Source: Halothermothrix sp. (GTDB taxonomy: Bacteria; Bacillota; Halanaerobiia; DY22613). Taken from it: a stretch of DNA of 50,745 nt. The DNA is taken from contig JAENYK010000007.1 in the NCBI GenBank assembly GCA_016841825.1, positions 1 to 50,745 on the forward strand. The letters run 5' to 3'. The position numbers were made by a program, and so were the translations under genes. The notes beneath the pieces are model-generated. The model saw only the letters and a list, made by a program, of their open reading frames with translations. It was not told the origin of the DNA and did not search any database. The stretch's first letter is position 1, and every line of letters begins with the position of its first letter. Of the stretch, positions 30,201 to 39,900 are shown piece by piece.

Positions 30201-33200
30201 GAGCGGTGTTCGATCATCACACCTTTCGGCTCACCTGTTGACCCGGAAGTATAGATCAGATACGCCAAATCTTCAGGTTTACTAATCTCCCCTGGTTCAT
30301 TAACCAAAACTGAATTACTAAACAAAGATTCATCCAACAGATTGAGTATCTCCACTCCCACATTCTCTTTAATCAGACCGGGAATAGTTAATAACAGCCT
30401 GGCTTTGCTATCTTTCAACATATAATTTATTCTGGCTTCAGGATAGTCCGGGTCCAGGGGAAGATACACCCCACCAGCCCGTACAATTGCCAGTATTGCA
30501 ATCATCATCTCCAGTGAACGCTTAACCAGAACACCAACTATGGTCTCTGGTCTCACACCTTTCTCCCGCAAAATTCGAGCTAATTTGTTAACCTTAAGGG
30601 CCAGCATTTCATAAGACAACTCATCTTCGCGACAGCATAAAGCAATCTGCCGGGGAGACTTCTCAACTTGCTGAAAGAACATCTCAACAAGGGTTTTCTG
30701 AGCACAAAAGGAGTGTTCAGTTTCAATTCCATTGAAATCGACTAACAATCTTCTTCGCTCAATATCAGAGAGTAGATCGATCTCGGCAATTATGATATCT
30801 GGATTATCAGCGATGATCTCAAGAATCCTTCTATAATGAACTGCTAACCTTTCCATAGTCTGCGGTAGAAAGATATCCGTACAATATTCCACCTGAAACT
30901 CCAGCGTATCATCAATTTTTATCCAGTTAATACTTAGATCAAACCTGGCGATCTGATCGGAAAAAAGGTATGGTGACAGAGTAAGACTATCTGTTTGATA
31001 ACTAACTGACTCAATATCCTCATTATGTAATCCCAGTAAAGTATCAAACAACGGGTTTCTCCCCAGATCACGCCTTAGTTTTAACTTTTCTATCAGAAGT
31101 TCAAAAGGATAATCCTGATTTTCATACCCTTCCAGAGCAGTACTTTTAACTTCTGTCAGAAACGCAAGAAAACTATTCCCCGACTCAACCCGATTGCGAA
31201 AAGCAAGGGTATTAATAAACACACCAATAACCTCCTGCAAAGCCGGATCTGATCTGCCAGCAACGGGTGAACCTACAATAAACTCTTTCTGTCCTGTATA
31301 TTTAGCCAATAAAATATTATACCCAGCCAGAAGAATCATAAATAAAGTCGTTCCAGATTTTTTCGCCAATTGCTCCAACTTTACTGTCAATTCAGCAACT
31401 AACGCAGAAAAGATCTTTTCACCTTGATAACTCTGAACTATTGGGCGGGGAAAATCAGTCAACAGGTTTAAAACCGGTGGTTGATCTGAAAATCGTTGTA
31501 ACCAGTAATTCTCCTGCCTGACAAACTCAGGTGATTTGAAAAAGCCCTGCTGCCAGACTGCATAATCCCGATAGCGAATAGATGGATTATTTAATTCTTT
31601 ACCTTCATAAAGTTCTAAAAATTCTTTGGTTAGAATGCCCATCGATGTCCCATCGGAAATTATATGATGTATATCCATCAGAATAAGATATTCTTCCGGA
31701 GTAAATTGAACCAGTTTCACCCGTAAAAGAGGTGGATCATTCAGCTCAAAAGGTCGAATAAATTCCTGGGCTACTTGTTGAATTACAGCTGGCTCAACCA
31801 TTACCTGTTCCAATTCAAAGGATACCGTCCGATGAATTCTCTGAACTATATCTCCTGCTGAATTTACCTCAAAAGAAGTTCGCAAAGCTTCATGTCTGGC
31901 GATCAATCTATCAAACGCAGTAACAACCCTCTTCAGATCTAGCTTACCTTTTACAAGAAAAGCTCTGGCCAGATTATAATTGATGTTTTGCCCATCCAGT
32001 TGATGCAAAATGTACAGACGTTTCTGGGCAGCTGATAAAGGATAAACCTCTCTGTCCTCAGCTTTCTCAATAGCAGAATACAGATTTTTCTCTGCACTCT
32101 GGATATAACGCTGAATATTTTCTACAGTCGCCAAATTGAAGATCTCCTGTAAAGGAATTTTTACACCAAAATCTCTTAAGATATACGATACCAACCTGGC
32201 TACTTTCAGAGAATGACCACCCAGTTCAAAGAAATTATCTGTAATTCCGACCTTGTCCACATGCAAAACCTCTGCAAAGATCTGCACTAATTTTATCTGT
32301 GTCTCTCCAACAGGAGGAGTATACTGACCTTTAATCTGATAGTCAATTGCACTCTGAGGGTCTGGCAATGCCTGGCGGTCAATCTTCCCGTTAGGGGTTA
32401 GAGGCATCTGAGTCAGACGAATAAAATACGTCGGAATCATCACCTCGGGTAATACTTTTCTCAATGTCTGATGTAACTCACCAATAGTCAGCTCCCGATC
32501 TGTTACCAGAAAAGCTGTCAGATATGTCCCTGAACTCAGATCGTCTCTGTCAATTACTACCGCCTCTTTAATCTCAGGGTGACTGAGTAGTTGATTTTCA
32601 ATCTCAGTTAATTCAACTCTGACGCCTCGTATCTTTACCAGATGGTCAATCCGACCAACCAGTTCTAAATTCCCATCGGGTAGTATTCGTCCCAGGTCAC
32701 CTGTTTTATAGATAATATCTCTGGGATTATCTGAAAAAGGATTCTGCATAAATACCTGCCGGGTTAATTCTGGTTGATTATAATAACCTGATGAGATGTA
32801 GGGTGTTCTAATATATACTTCTCCAATATTACCTATTCTACACCGCTGCATTTCCTCATCCAGAACTAACACCTCTGCACCGGGAATTGGTTTTCCCACC
32901 ACCACATTTACCCGATTCTGATCTTCTCTTTTAATCCGATAAAAGAGTTTGGCCAGAGTAGTCTCGGTTGGTCCATAAAGATTAACCAACTGAGTATTCC
33001 CGTGCGTAGTGTGATAAAACCGATGCAGGTCAGTACCCCGAACCATCTCACCGGCGAAAACAATATATCTAAGTTTAGCCAACTGTTCCTTACTCTGAAC
33101 ACCTTTTAGCAGATGACGGAAGAGGGAAGGTGTGATATGGATAAAAGTAATCTCTTTCTCCACAATCCATTCTACTAATTTTTCAAAATCCAGAAGCAGT

Positions 33201-33907
33201 TCCTGCTTCTCTGGAATACAAATAGTTCCACCACTCCAGAGAGGGGTTAAAATATCCCGTAAATATGGGTCAAAGGATGGAGAGGTTAATTGTCCATAAC
33301 GATAATCCAGATTCAGCGCTAACTCATTGACCTCCCATTCGATAAAATGCTGTAAACTTTTCTGACGACCCAGAACACCCTTCGGTCGCCCGGTTGAACC
33401 AGAAGTAAAATATATGTAGCAGTATTTATTCAAAACAGGTGCTGAGTTAATTGATACATTCTGGATAGTCAAATTCCGCTCCACCCCATCTTCTCTAATT
33501 AGTATAGCGGAATCAGCAGCAATTATTGGGGTAATATTCAATTGAGCAGTTTTCTGCAATCTTTCCAGTTTATCCAGCCCTTTCCGATCCACAATCGCCA
33601 AATCAGCCGGAGCTTCTTTCATCATTAACTTTATTCTATCATCAGGATAGTTCAGATCTATAGGAACGAAAATACACCCAGCCTTAACCACTCCAAGAAG
33701 AGCGGTAATTAGCTCAGGACTTTTTTCCAGCAGCAGATAAACAATCTTATTCTCCTTGACTCGCTGCTGCAAAAGAGCAGCAATTTTACTGAATTCTTCA
33801 AGCATATCATCATACGTTAACTGTTGTTCCCCTTTCTCGATAGCTATCTTCTGCGGATTTCGCTGACAAACTTTACTAATCACCTCTATTAAACTGGTAT
33901 TTTTCAC
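21272..33907 (-). CDS. NRPS, four A domains: A-T-C-A(Gly-like)-T-C-A-T-C-A(Thr)-T-C
   Basis: 4211 residues, second in the operon. It begins directly with an A domain (~10-520; hand-read code DPRHVALLAK, unassigned) whose C domain ends the previous protein. Then T; C (~615-1045; HHIISDG); A (~1065-1570; DIVQIGVIWK, Gly-like); T; C (~1665-2110; HHIIADGWS); A (~2125-2640; DAMHVGGVTK, unassigned); T; C (~2735-3165; LPHIIFDG, first His is Pro); A (~3180-3680; DFWNIGMVHK, Thr); T; and a terminal complete C (~3760-4195; HHIICDG). The acidic-aromatic tail FADLEFEF may be a docking peptide. Every A domain has TSGSTG and the A10 Lys; every T has GGHS. There are no E or MT domains. The start is GTG at 33905-33907 with AAAGGGGAG seven nt upstream; an ATG seven nt earlier is out of frame. 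Confidence 0.92.
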   Translation of the reverse strand: MKNTSLIEVISKVCQRNPQKIAIEKGEQQLTYDDMLEEFSKIAALLQQRVKENKIVYLLLEKSPELITALLGVVKAGCIFVPIDLNYPDDRIKLMMKEAPADLAIVDRKGLDKLERLQKTAQLNITPIIAADSAILIREDGVERNLTIQNVSINSAPVLNKYCYIYFTSGSTGRPKGVLGRQKSLQHFIEWEVNELALNLDYRYGQLTSPSFDPYLRDILTPLWSGGTICIPEKQELLLDFEKLVEWIVEKEITFIHITPSLFRHLLKGVQSKEQLAKLRYIVFAGEMVRGTDLHRFYHTTHGNTQLVNLYGPTETTLAKLFYRIKREDQNRVNVVVGKPIPGAEVLVLDEEMQRCRIGNIGEVYIRTPYISSGYYNQPELTRQVFMQNPFSDNPRDIIYKTGDLGRILPDGNLELVGRIDHLVKIRGVRVELTEIENQLLSHPEIKEAVVIDRDDLSSGTYLTAFLVTDRELTIGELHQTLRKVLPEVMIPTYFIRLTQMPLTPNGKIDRQALPDPQSAIDYQIKGQYTPPVGETQIKLVQIFAEVLHVDKVGITDNFFELGGHSLKVARLVSYILRDFGVKIPLQEIFNLATVENIQRYIQSAEKNLYSAIEKAEDREVYPLSAAQKRLYILHQLDGQNINYNLARAFLVKGKLDLKRVVTAFDRLIARHEALRTSFEVNSAGDIVQRIHRTVSFELEQVMVEPAVIQQVAQEFIRPFELNDPPLLRVKLVQFTPEEYLILMDIHHIISDGTSMGILTKEFLELYEGKELNNPSIRYRDYAVWQQGFFKSPEFVRQENYWLQRFSDQPPVLNLLTDFPRPIVQSYQGEKIFSALVAELTVKLEQLAKKSGTTLFMILLAGYNILLAKYTGQKEFIVGSPVAGRSDPALQEVIGVFINTLAFRNRVESGNSFLAFLTEVKSTALEGYENQDYPFELLIEKLKLRRDLGRNPLFDTLLGLHNEDIESVSYQTDSLTLSPYLFSDQIARFDLSINWIKIDDTLEFQVEYCTDIFLPQTMERLAVHYRRILEIIADNPDIIIAEIDLLSDIERRRLLVDFNGIETEHSFCAQKTLVEMFFQQVEKSPRQIALCCREDELSYEMLALKVNKLARILREKGVRPETIVGVLVKRSLEMMIAILAIVRAGGVYLPLDPDYPEARINYMLKDSKARLLLTIPGLIKENVGVEILNLLDESLFSNSVLVNEPGEISKPEDLAYLIYTSGSTGEPKGVMIEHRSVVNLIYGLSEVIDFSVGKTLLSLTTISFDIFGVESFVALTRGLKVVIATEAEQRLPEFFDQVMCKHRVQMIQSTPSKLQILTCDNNHLQGVKNLQEIIIGGEELPERLLKRLQGLTKAKIYNVYGPTEATIWSTCKEIKPIKENNLLITIGSPLANTRIYILDQNLKLVPEGIEGEVYIAGAGVARGYYQQEQLTAERFPTISLQNGRIERAYRTGDLGCWLNNGEIRFLGRSDQQLKIRGQRIEPGEIEERLRQIHQIKEAVVIGHKDIDDSLELIAYLVVDGEISQEWLRKKLAQDLPAYMIPTKFSVIPELPFTPNGKIDRNRLTEMAVAVGRKGKRIHPTNSVEMKLSEIWMATLKISEVGIEDNFFEIGGHSLKAIQVVDKIKKVFAKNVGLQDLFIYPTIAELAEFLQETGEIVDYDAIARQPWAEDYELSYTQKRFWLLWQMNSESSAYNLTGQYSFAGDLNLEYFNTACDFLVQRHEILRTIFITRSGEPRQKIITDWQLRPEFINWDESAVQKESLDSLITAETSKPFDLSKEPAIRILIFQLSEKKYHLVFTFHHIIADGWSIDIFYQELTALYQRFASRIEVTLPSLPIQYKDFAVWQNQQLASGVLNKSKDFWHHSLTGELNLIKLPYDYPYINRLNSSHGASYSFYLSREKVTGLKELAQSCQASLFIVLLAGFNLFLARLSGETEIIIAGPVVGREHRQVKGLLGCFLNTVIYRNQVDLKQNLQEFVMSIRESTLGVLAHQDYPLELLIEELDLENNEARPTLTSIIFNLLNFSFTAEKVIENFDPVHLVLGERMKFDLGCHVSEYANGLEVTCLYRSDLFTSSTIEYLMDSYQNLLEQMVLGEEKCLSEYQLLTVPRVQLKDVLLNRQEVFKKQDIDQTLVGRFAEQVVRYGTKTAVVARDGSSLTYNQLNWRANQLANWLLSISDRSDSISSSQIIPLLLGHDLQMVIGVFSVLKTGKCYLPLDPAYPEERLLQMINNSGARFILTDHLNSRLARTLVRKSATQMTILICEEVPAEISQANPDLEIEPDQLAYILYTSGSTGKPKGVMQNQRNILHFIRNYTNNLGIQPDDRLTLFSSYSFDAAVMDLYGALLNGATLYLYNIKAESGLTKLAHWLEVNQITIYHSIPTVFRYFVKSLTGDEDLSTVRMIVLGGEAVFRSDLEAYKRHFSDQTVFINGLGPTESTVTLQYFATKDTELSRDRVPVGYPIDDTEVLILNQDGEETLVYQIGELVFKSPYLALGYWLNPAETVRVFSKKDTARLYYSGDLGRYLPDGMVEFVGRKDSQIKIRGYRIEIAEIEAALMGIGGVKEGVVIAFKDDAGEEQGWENYLTAFYTVHADQQLNPQTVKNALRSKLPGYMIPQYCICLSEMPVTSTGKIDRQGFSEPTRQQEDSQPVLVPENSVASRIRELWSKVLKVQQITLNDNFFDLGGHSLKALAVLQRIHQEFGVEITLLEFLKSPTIPELAKRISGGDSADFLEIKPAVQQQYYPLSSAQKRMFILHQLEPESVLYNMPKFLEIQGDVDQQIMQTIFNQLIERHESLRTSFHFIDGQPVQQIHNDLEIKITYLNTAEAEVGGLISKLIQPFELSKAPLFRVFLVRTEMRQILVYDLPHIIFDGVSAINLVNDFILLYQGKTLIDLPIQYKDYAVWQNDYYRSEKILAQEQYWLNVYQDLPPVLDLPLDYPRPMVFDSTGGLLSVKLSAASGRALEKLARENDATLYILLLAVYHLLLTRYTAQTDTVIGIPTAGRTNPELEQIVGMFVNTLPLRNQVDYTATFREFFQQVKLNALEAYANQDYQLELLIEKLDLVRDLSRNPLFDTVMVMRNIEQIENDLPDLKITPLEIPRYGAKFDLTVNVAQMNDEIILSFYYCTKLFAPGTIQQLADHFQLLCTQVITDPEIRVKDLELVSEDEKRFLLTKWQRAVDPLSEKTIYQQFREQVQHTPEQIAVKFQSQTLTYQQLESRVNSLGQSFLTRGVQPGEVIGLLGERSLEMVIAILSVMKVGGVSLPLDPDYPRERIDYMLADANARLIEVQNGLVDEHNCPDFEPRCTPHSLAYIIYTSGSTGKPKGVLVEQRNMISLFTGCFSLFDFDETDVWTMFHSPCFDFSVWEMYGALLSGGKLVVVEKHTAQNPENFRSLCLREGVTILNQTPTAFYNLLRYELREEINELAVRYVIFGGEALKPGKLLSWQEKYPFCQLVNMYGITETTVHVTFKEITAEDIAGNISNIGQPIPGLGIYLFDQNFKLVPTGVVGEIFVVGDGVSRGYLTQDQLTQTRFISNPYNPAERLYRSGDLARLLPDGSLEYRGRGDRQIKIRGFRIEPGEIERVLLTHQSVADLVLHLLVDNGEHNLCAYIVPTDSDLTRTELRAYLKTSLPDYMIPAYFIFLAELPLTTNGKVDLAALPEPKDELLRTGDYQPPTNQIERRLTAIWEELLQVSGVGIGDNFFELGGHSLKATACISQIHREWGIELPLRILFECPTIEELAACIRMNEEKYYLPLESDLISRDFGLPPDHYPVSSAQKQLYLINQLLGDNTVYNMPFVLQVNQQLDLERLTEVLQSLLDRHEALRTAFVWMNGQPVQKIYPELQLKINYSREMVVDRRSVSDVLDRFIRPFRLDQPPLFRVQLVELADQQFLIFDLHHIICDGVSMQVLLEDFWAVYQGSEPEKARYQFKDFACYQRYLLTSGQMKDAEIYWLNQFIGKTFRVDLPTDYPRPEVANYHGQLYKFWVGSELTENLRKAAHTEGLTLFMLILAAYQLLLGRYCQTEDVITGTPFAGRTHPDLSRVVGLFVNTLPIRNQPVGDKTIAEFLREVKESVLNASEYQEYPFELLVDRMQLKWDMSQNPIFDTVLVMEEQNGVPDFNETGLINYDYDNLIAKFELTLRGFIRGDRLKFHLEYRSKLFEKTTISLLSEDLLTIFGVIVQNRECKIQDIQLRGGLQNLDTVDFADLEFEF

Positions 33908-33921
33908 GCTTCATCTCCCCT

Positions 33922-36900
33922 TTAAACCAGAAAATCATCATTGTCATCAAATTCAAAGGTCTGATCAGTGTGTACAGCCTCTTCCACCAATCTCATCTCT
34001 GCCACTGGAATCGACTCATCGGCAAGCACTAGTTCAATCAAATACTCCAGATCATGTAACAGTCTTCTCATAATGTATTCCTCATATCGTTCAGCCTTAT
34101 AAATCAACCTGAAGCGCAATCCATCAATCTGCTCCAGCACATAAAGCGTCAGATCATATTTAGCCTCCATATTGTGCAGATCCACAAGCTCCCAAATGAG
34201 CTTGTTTGTAGGAAGTTCGCCTACAGTAGGTTCATTAATCCCCAATTGATCGACCGTGAATGGTGCATAGTTAAAGAGTATCGAAAAAATGTCACGATTC
34301 TGATGTCGCTTATCCTGAAGCTTTTCATAGATTAGATCAAAAGGATAATCCTGATTGTCCAGAGCATCTAAAACCACTGAGTTGACCTGGGCCAAATATT
34401 CAGCAAAGTCACTGTTCTGCTGAAGTCTGGTTCTGATCGGTAAAACATTTAAGAATAAACCCATCAGATCAGCCAATTCGGTTCGATTACGCCCAGCTAC
34501 AGGTACACCAATAGTTAGATCTTCCTGTTTAGTCTCTTGATACAAAAGCACCTTAAAGATACTCAGTAAAAAGGAAAATCGGGTGACATTATGTCTCTGA
34601 CAGACCTCATCAATCTGCTCTTTCAACCCAACATCAATTACGAGATCCAACTGCTTACCACTAAACTCATCTATTTCCACCAATTCCGTGCCAGGTAACC
34701 TTGTTGAACTGACGTTTTGCAGATGATTTAGCCAGTAAGCCTCCTGACCACCTATAATCTCGGATTTCAACATACGCTGCTGCCAGAAAGCAAAATCTTT
34801 ATACTGAATCTGCAACTCTGGTAATTCTGTGTTATCATATAGCCCAATAAAGTCACGAAATAGGATTTCTATTGAAGCGCCATCTGAGATAATGTGATGC
34901 ATATCAACTAATAGCAGATGTTTTTCATCCTCAATCTGAACTAGCTTCACCCGCAAGAGAGGAGGCTGACTAAGGTCAAAAGGACGAACAAAATCTTTTA
35001 TCAACTGATCAATTTCAACTGCTTCACCTTTCATGTTAATAAAATCGATCTCTAAAGGAACATCAGAATAAACTTTTTGCACAACTTCACCATGATCTTC
35101 AGAAGTAGAATCAACTAATCCAAAAGATGTTCGTAAGATCTCGTGTCTCTCAATCAGCTCTGCCCATGATCTAGTAAATTCCGTTTTGTCCAAACTGCCA
35201 TATAACCAGAGCACTCCCGGAAGATTATAATTAGTCTGCATTGGATGCAGTTGATTGAGAATAAATAGACGTTTTTGAGCTGAAGAAGTAGGATAGTACT
35301 CCCTATCTTTTACCTTTTCTATCTTTTCATAAGATTTACTCTCCTGTTCTTTTAGATATTCAGCCATAACTTTAATGGTTGGATAACGGAAGATGTCTCT
35401 TAGAGATAATTCAATGCCAAACTCCTGATAGATTTTAGCGATCAACTGAGTCCCCCGTAATGAATGACCACCCAGTTCAAAGAAATTATCAATAATCCCG
35501 ATCTCTTTAACTCCAAGAATCTGGGACCAGAATTCGATGAGTTTGCTTTCAACTGCATTAGTCGGAGGTTCATATCCACTTACCCGTTTCAAAAATCCAG
35601 CCGGTTCAGGTAATGCCTGCCGATCCAATTTACCACTCATAGTGTGTGGTAATTTTTTCATAATTACAAAATATCCAGGAATCATGTATTCGGGTAAATT
35701 ATCAGCCAGATATGCTCTAATATCAGCAGTTGGCAGATCATAATTAACCACCAGATAGGCACACAGATATTTGCCGCCATCATGATCATCGCGATCAATC
35801 ACAACAGCTTCTTTAATCACTTCATGTCTTAAAAGCTGACTTTCTATCTCACCCAACTCTATCCGATAGCCTCTAATTTTTACCTGATAATCCATCCTAC
35901 CCAAAAATTCAATTTTCCCATCGGATAACCATCTGGCCAGATCTCCTGTTCGATACATTCTAACCTGCTCATTTAAAATACTTCGCACAAACTTCTGATC
36001 AGTTAACTCAGGTCGGTTGATATACCCTCTTCCAACACTTTGCCCTGCAATACATAACTCACCGGGAATACCTACCGGTTGTGGGAGTTCACCTTCATCC
36101 AAAATAAACATCTGAGTATTGGTGATTGGCTTACCGATTGATGGAATTGCCGGAATCTCTTCTTGCGGATTCAGAGTAAGAGTTGTTACAACATGAGATT
36201 CTGTCGGTCCATAATGGTTATGCAAATACACCTGATTCTGTTGTAAATAGTCACGTAAACCATCAGTGATAACCAGTTGCTCTCCAGCGGTAATGATATG
36301 TTTAATCCCACCAGGTAATCTTTCCAGATATTCCTGATTAGCAGCAATGAATTTTAGAAAAGCTGTCGGGAAAAAGATTATCTCAATCGCCTTTTCTGCA
36401 ATATATTTAAACAATTTAAGTATATTTTTCTTCAATTCCCGATCAATCAGGTATAATTCACCCCCACTGGTAAGAGTCGAAAATATCTCCTGTACAGAGA
36501 CGTCAAAACTAATAGTGGCAAACTGTAAAACTCGTCTGCTAAAATCAATATTGGTCTCCTTTTTCTGAAAATCCAACAGATTATGAAAATTCCGATGTTC
36601 TAACATCACACTTTTCGGTCTTCCAGTCATTCCAGATGTTGAGATCAGATAGAATAGATCCTGTGGGTCATTCACAGGTTCAGGATTAGTGTTCTGCTCA
36701 TCCTCCAATTCTGATATGATCCGATCCAGAAAGATAACTTCTCGATTCAAGGTACCCAAAAGTTTTTTGGTATCTGGCTTCATATATGCCAGACCATCTA
36801 TCTCTGCCAGAACCTCTTCGGAAGGTAATTTTTTGTCATTTTTGAGCATAGCATCGATTAATTCGACAAAGGTAATCTCGCCTTCACTGAGTACCGCCAG

Positions 36901-39900
36901 ATCTATATTGGCGTCTTTTAACATCACCTGATAGTCACTGGTGGCATACGGTCCCCCGGCGATAATCGGCAGCTTAAAACCCCAGTGTCTAATATAAGTG
37001 ACTGTCTTATGGAAAAATTCTTTGTACATGGATAGTGTTCTAATCCCGATCAAATCCGGTTGAAAACTGTTAATCAATTTTTTTAATTCATCATAGCTAT
37101 TAAAATCACTCCTTGACTTGGCGACCTTTCCGATAATCTTTTGGCCTAACTTCTCCTGGGCAAATGTCAGCAAATACATTAAACCCAACGGTTCTCCCAC
37201 CACATCATACATCACGTTTCCACTATCTTCACTAAACCATTGCGACAGGTCTAAGAGCAGAGTTCTCATGGCTGTAGATTGAGGTTTTTTGACTGGATAA
37301 TATTTTTTGATCAGATTATTGAAATCTGGTGCTGCATAAGAATCTTCCCGCAGCAATTTTGTTCCCTGTAGTTCCTCTTCTTTAATTCCAACAAAATGTA
37401 ATAAATCGGCAAAACTTCTAATCTCAACAGGTAGGTAACTATCATACTTCTGGACAAGTTCATCCTCTGTTAGAATCTTCATCTGAACCGGAAGTACATG
37501 CAGTAACCGTTCTTTTAAGAGAAAATACTCCTGCATATACTTAGCCTGATATTGTCTGGTAAATTTTTTGGGGAATGGTAGAGTCTCTGGCAGCTGATGG
37601 AAAGCCAGATGAGTAGACCTTTCAATCCTTTCAGGGGATATTCCATTCTCCACTGCCAACTTATAGATCTCTGTATTGGGGAAAATTTTTAAGATGTTCA
37701 TATTAGGAAAATGCAGCCATTTAATACTTTTCACAAAATCAAAAGTCATCATAGCTTCTTCTTCAGTCTCAGTCGGAAAACCATGCATCATCTCCATCTC
37801 CAAAATCACATGAGGATGCCTCGCAGCAATATATTGAAGATTTGCCTGCAGTCGTTCCAAATTCACATTTTTACGCAACATTTTCTGAATTCGTGGAGAT
37901 GCCGATTCCAATGCCAGATCCAGGTTAACCGCACCTGCTTCGACCATTAGATCAATAAAATCTGGAGTCAAAATATCACCCCGAAGACCATTTGAATAGA
38001 ACAATTGAACATCCAGACCATTCTCAATAATCATCCGTAAAAGACGACCACTATTCTCCATATCCAGATTGAAAATATCATCAATAAAGACAAATCTTCT
38101 AACTCCAGCTTGATAACAACCAAGAATCTCATCAAAGATATTCTCAGCACTCCGCACCACATGCTTTTTGGGCCAGATCTTGTGACAGTATAAACAGTTA
38201 TAAGGACAACCTCTCGTCGCCTGTAACGAGATAACATTTTTCGCAGGGGCAATTCCGATATAGTTAAAATATCTGGAATAATCCAACAAAGTTCTATCAG
38301 GTTTAGGTAGAGAGTCAAAATCTTTGATTGGTGTTCTGGGTGATGTAGTATGTGGCTCTATATCCTCCAGATTTAGATTTTTTAAACTGGTATAAGGTAT
38401 GCGATTACTAAGTTTCTCTCCGGTCAAAAGTACAGAGGCATTGGCATCATTTAGGATCGCTAATACCCGATTATTAGGGTATTCAGGATCAATAGGGAGA
38501 TATGCTCCACCCGCTTTTATCACTCCCAAAATAGCTGTAATTAACTCTATAGAAGGTTCTAAAAGAATTCCTACAATACTCTCCCGATTAACACCCTTTC
38601 TACGTAAAAGATGGGCTAACCGATTTGCCCGTTCATTTAATTCCCGATAGGTTATTTCCTGCAAGTCGTGGATCAGAGCAGTTCTTTCAGGAGTCTGAAT
38701 CACCTGTTCCTCAAATAGCTGTTGAATCGTTTTCGCTACAAAATTAGGATCTATTGTCTGATTAAATTCGTGGAGTACCTTCTTTTTCTCCTCATCTCCT
38801 ATGATATCTAAATGACCCAGTAATATATCTGGATTTTCAATTACCAGTTCAACAATTTTAATGTAATGACTGATAAAACGCTTCATAGTCTCTTCTTTAA
38901 ATATTTCAGTGCTGTACTCCAGATAAAACTCAATTTGCCCATTCTTCTCTTCACCTGCCAAAGAGAAGTCAAAAGCTGACTTACGATTGATATAATTATA
39001 CGAACCCAGGATAATTTCCCCCAAATCAATTTCAGCCATTTTCATATTCTGTAGAACAAACATAGTGTCAAATAATGGATTACGCAGATGATCTCGTTCC
39101 AGATCCAATTTTTCCACCAACATCTCAAACTGATAATCCTGATTTTCATACGCCTCAATAGCAGTTCTTTTGACCTCTTGTAAGAACTGATTAAAACTCT
39201 TTTCTTTGGTAGGATGGTTACGCAGTGGTAAGGTATTCACAAACATTCCGATTAGTTTTTGCAGATCTTCATGCCTTCTTCCTACAATGGGTGAACCAAC
39301 TATGAGATCACTTTGTCCGGTATATTTGAAAAGCAGAACATTATATATAGATAGAAGCTCCATATACAGAGTTACATCATGGAGTAAAGTCAGTCGTTTC
39401 AATCCAGCAGTCAACTTTTGATCCAGGTTAAAATAGATCACTTTCCCTGCAAATGTTCTGGTGAGTGGTCTGGAGTAATCTGTCGGCATATTGAGAACAG
39501 GAATCTCTCCACGAAATCGTTCTAACCAATATTGTTGCTGTGCCTTAATCTCAGCTGACTCCAGATATTTATTCTGCCAGAGAGTAAAATCTTTATAGTG
39601 AACTCTCAAATCAGCTAACTCCAGATCTGCATAGAGTTGATTTAACTCGCTAATCAAGATGTCAGCAGATGTTCCATCAAAGATTATATGATGTACATCA
39701 AAGATCAGTAATGAATAATCTCCACATGGAATGTAACCAATTCTCATTAAAGGTGATTTGCCTAAATCAAAAGGTCGGATAAATTTAGCAATCTGTTCAT
39801 CAATTCCGGGATCACCATTCAATAATTGCTCTTTTGAGGTATTCAGTTCAGGGTAAAGTTCAATTGCAAACTCAAATGTCTCATGAACAATCTGAACCGG

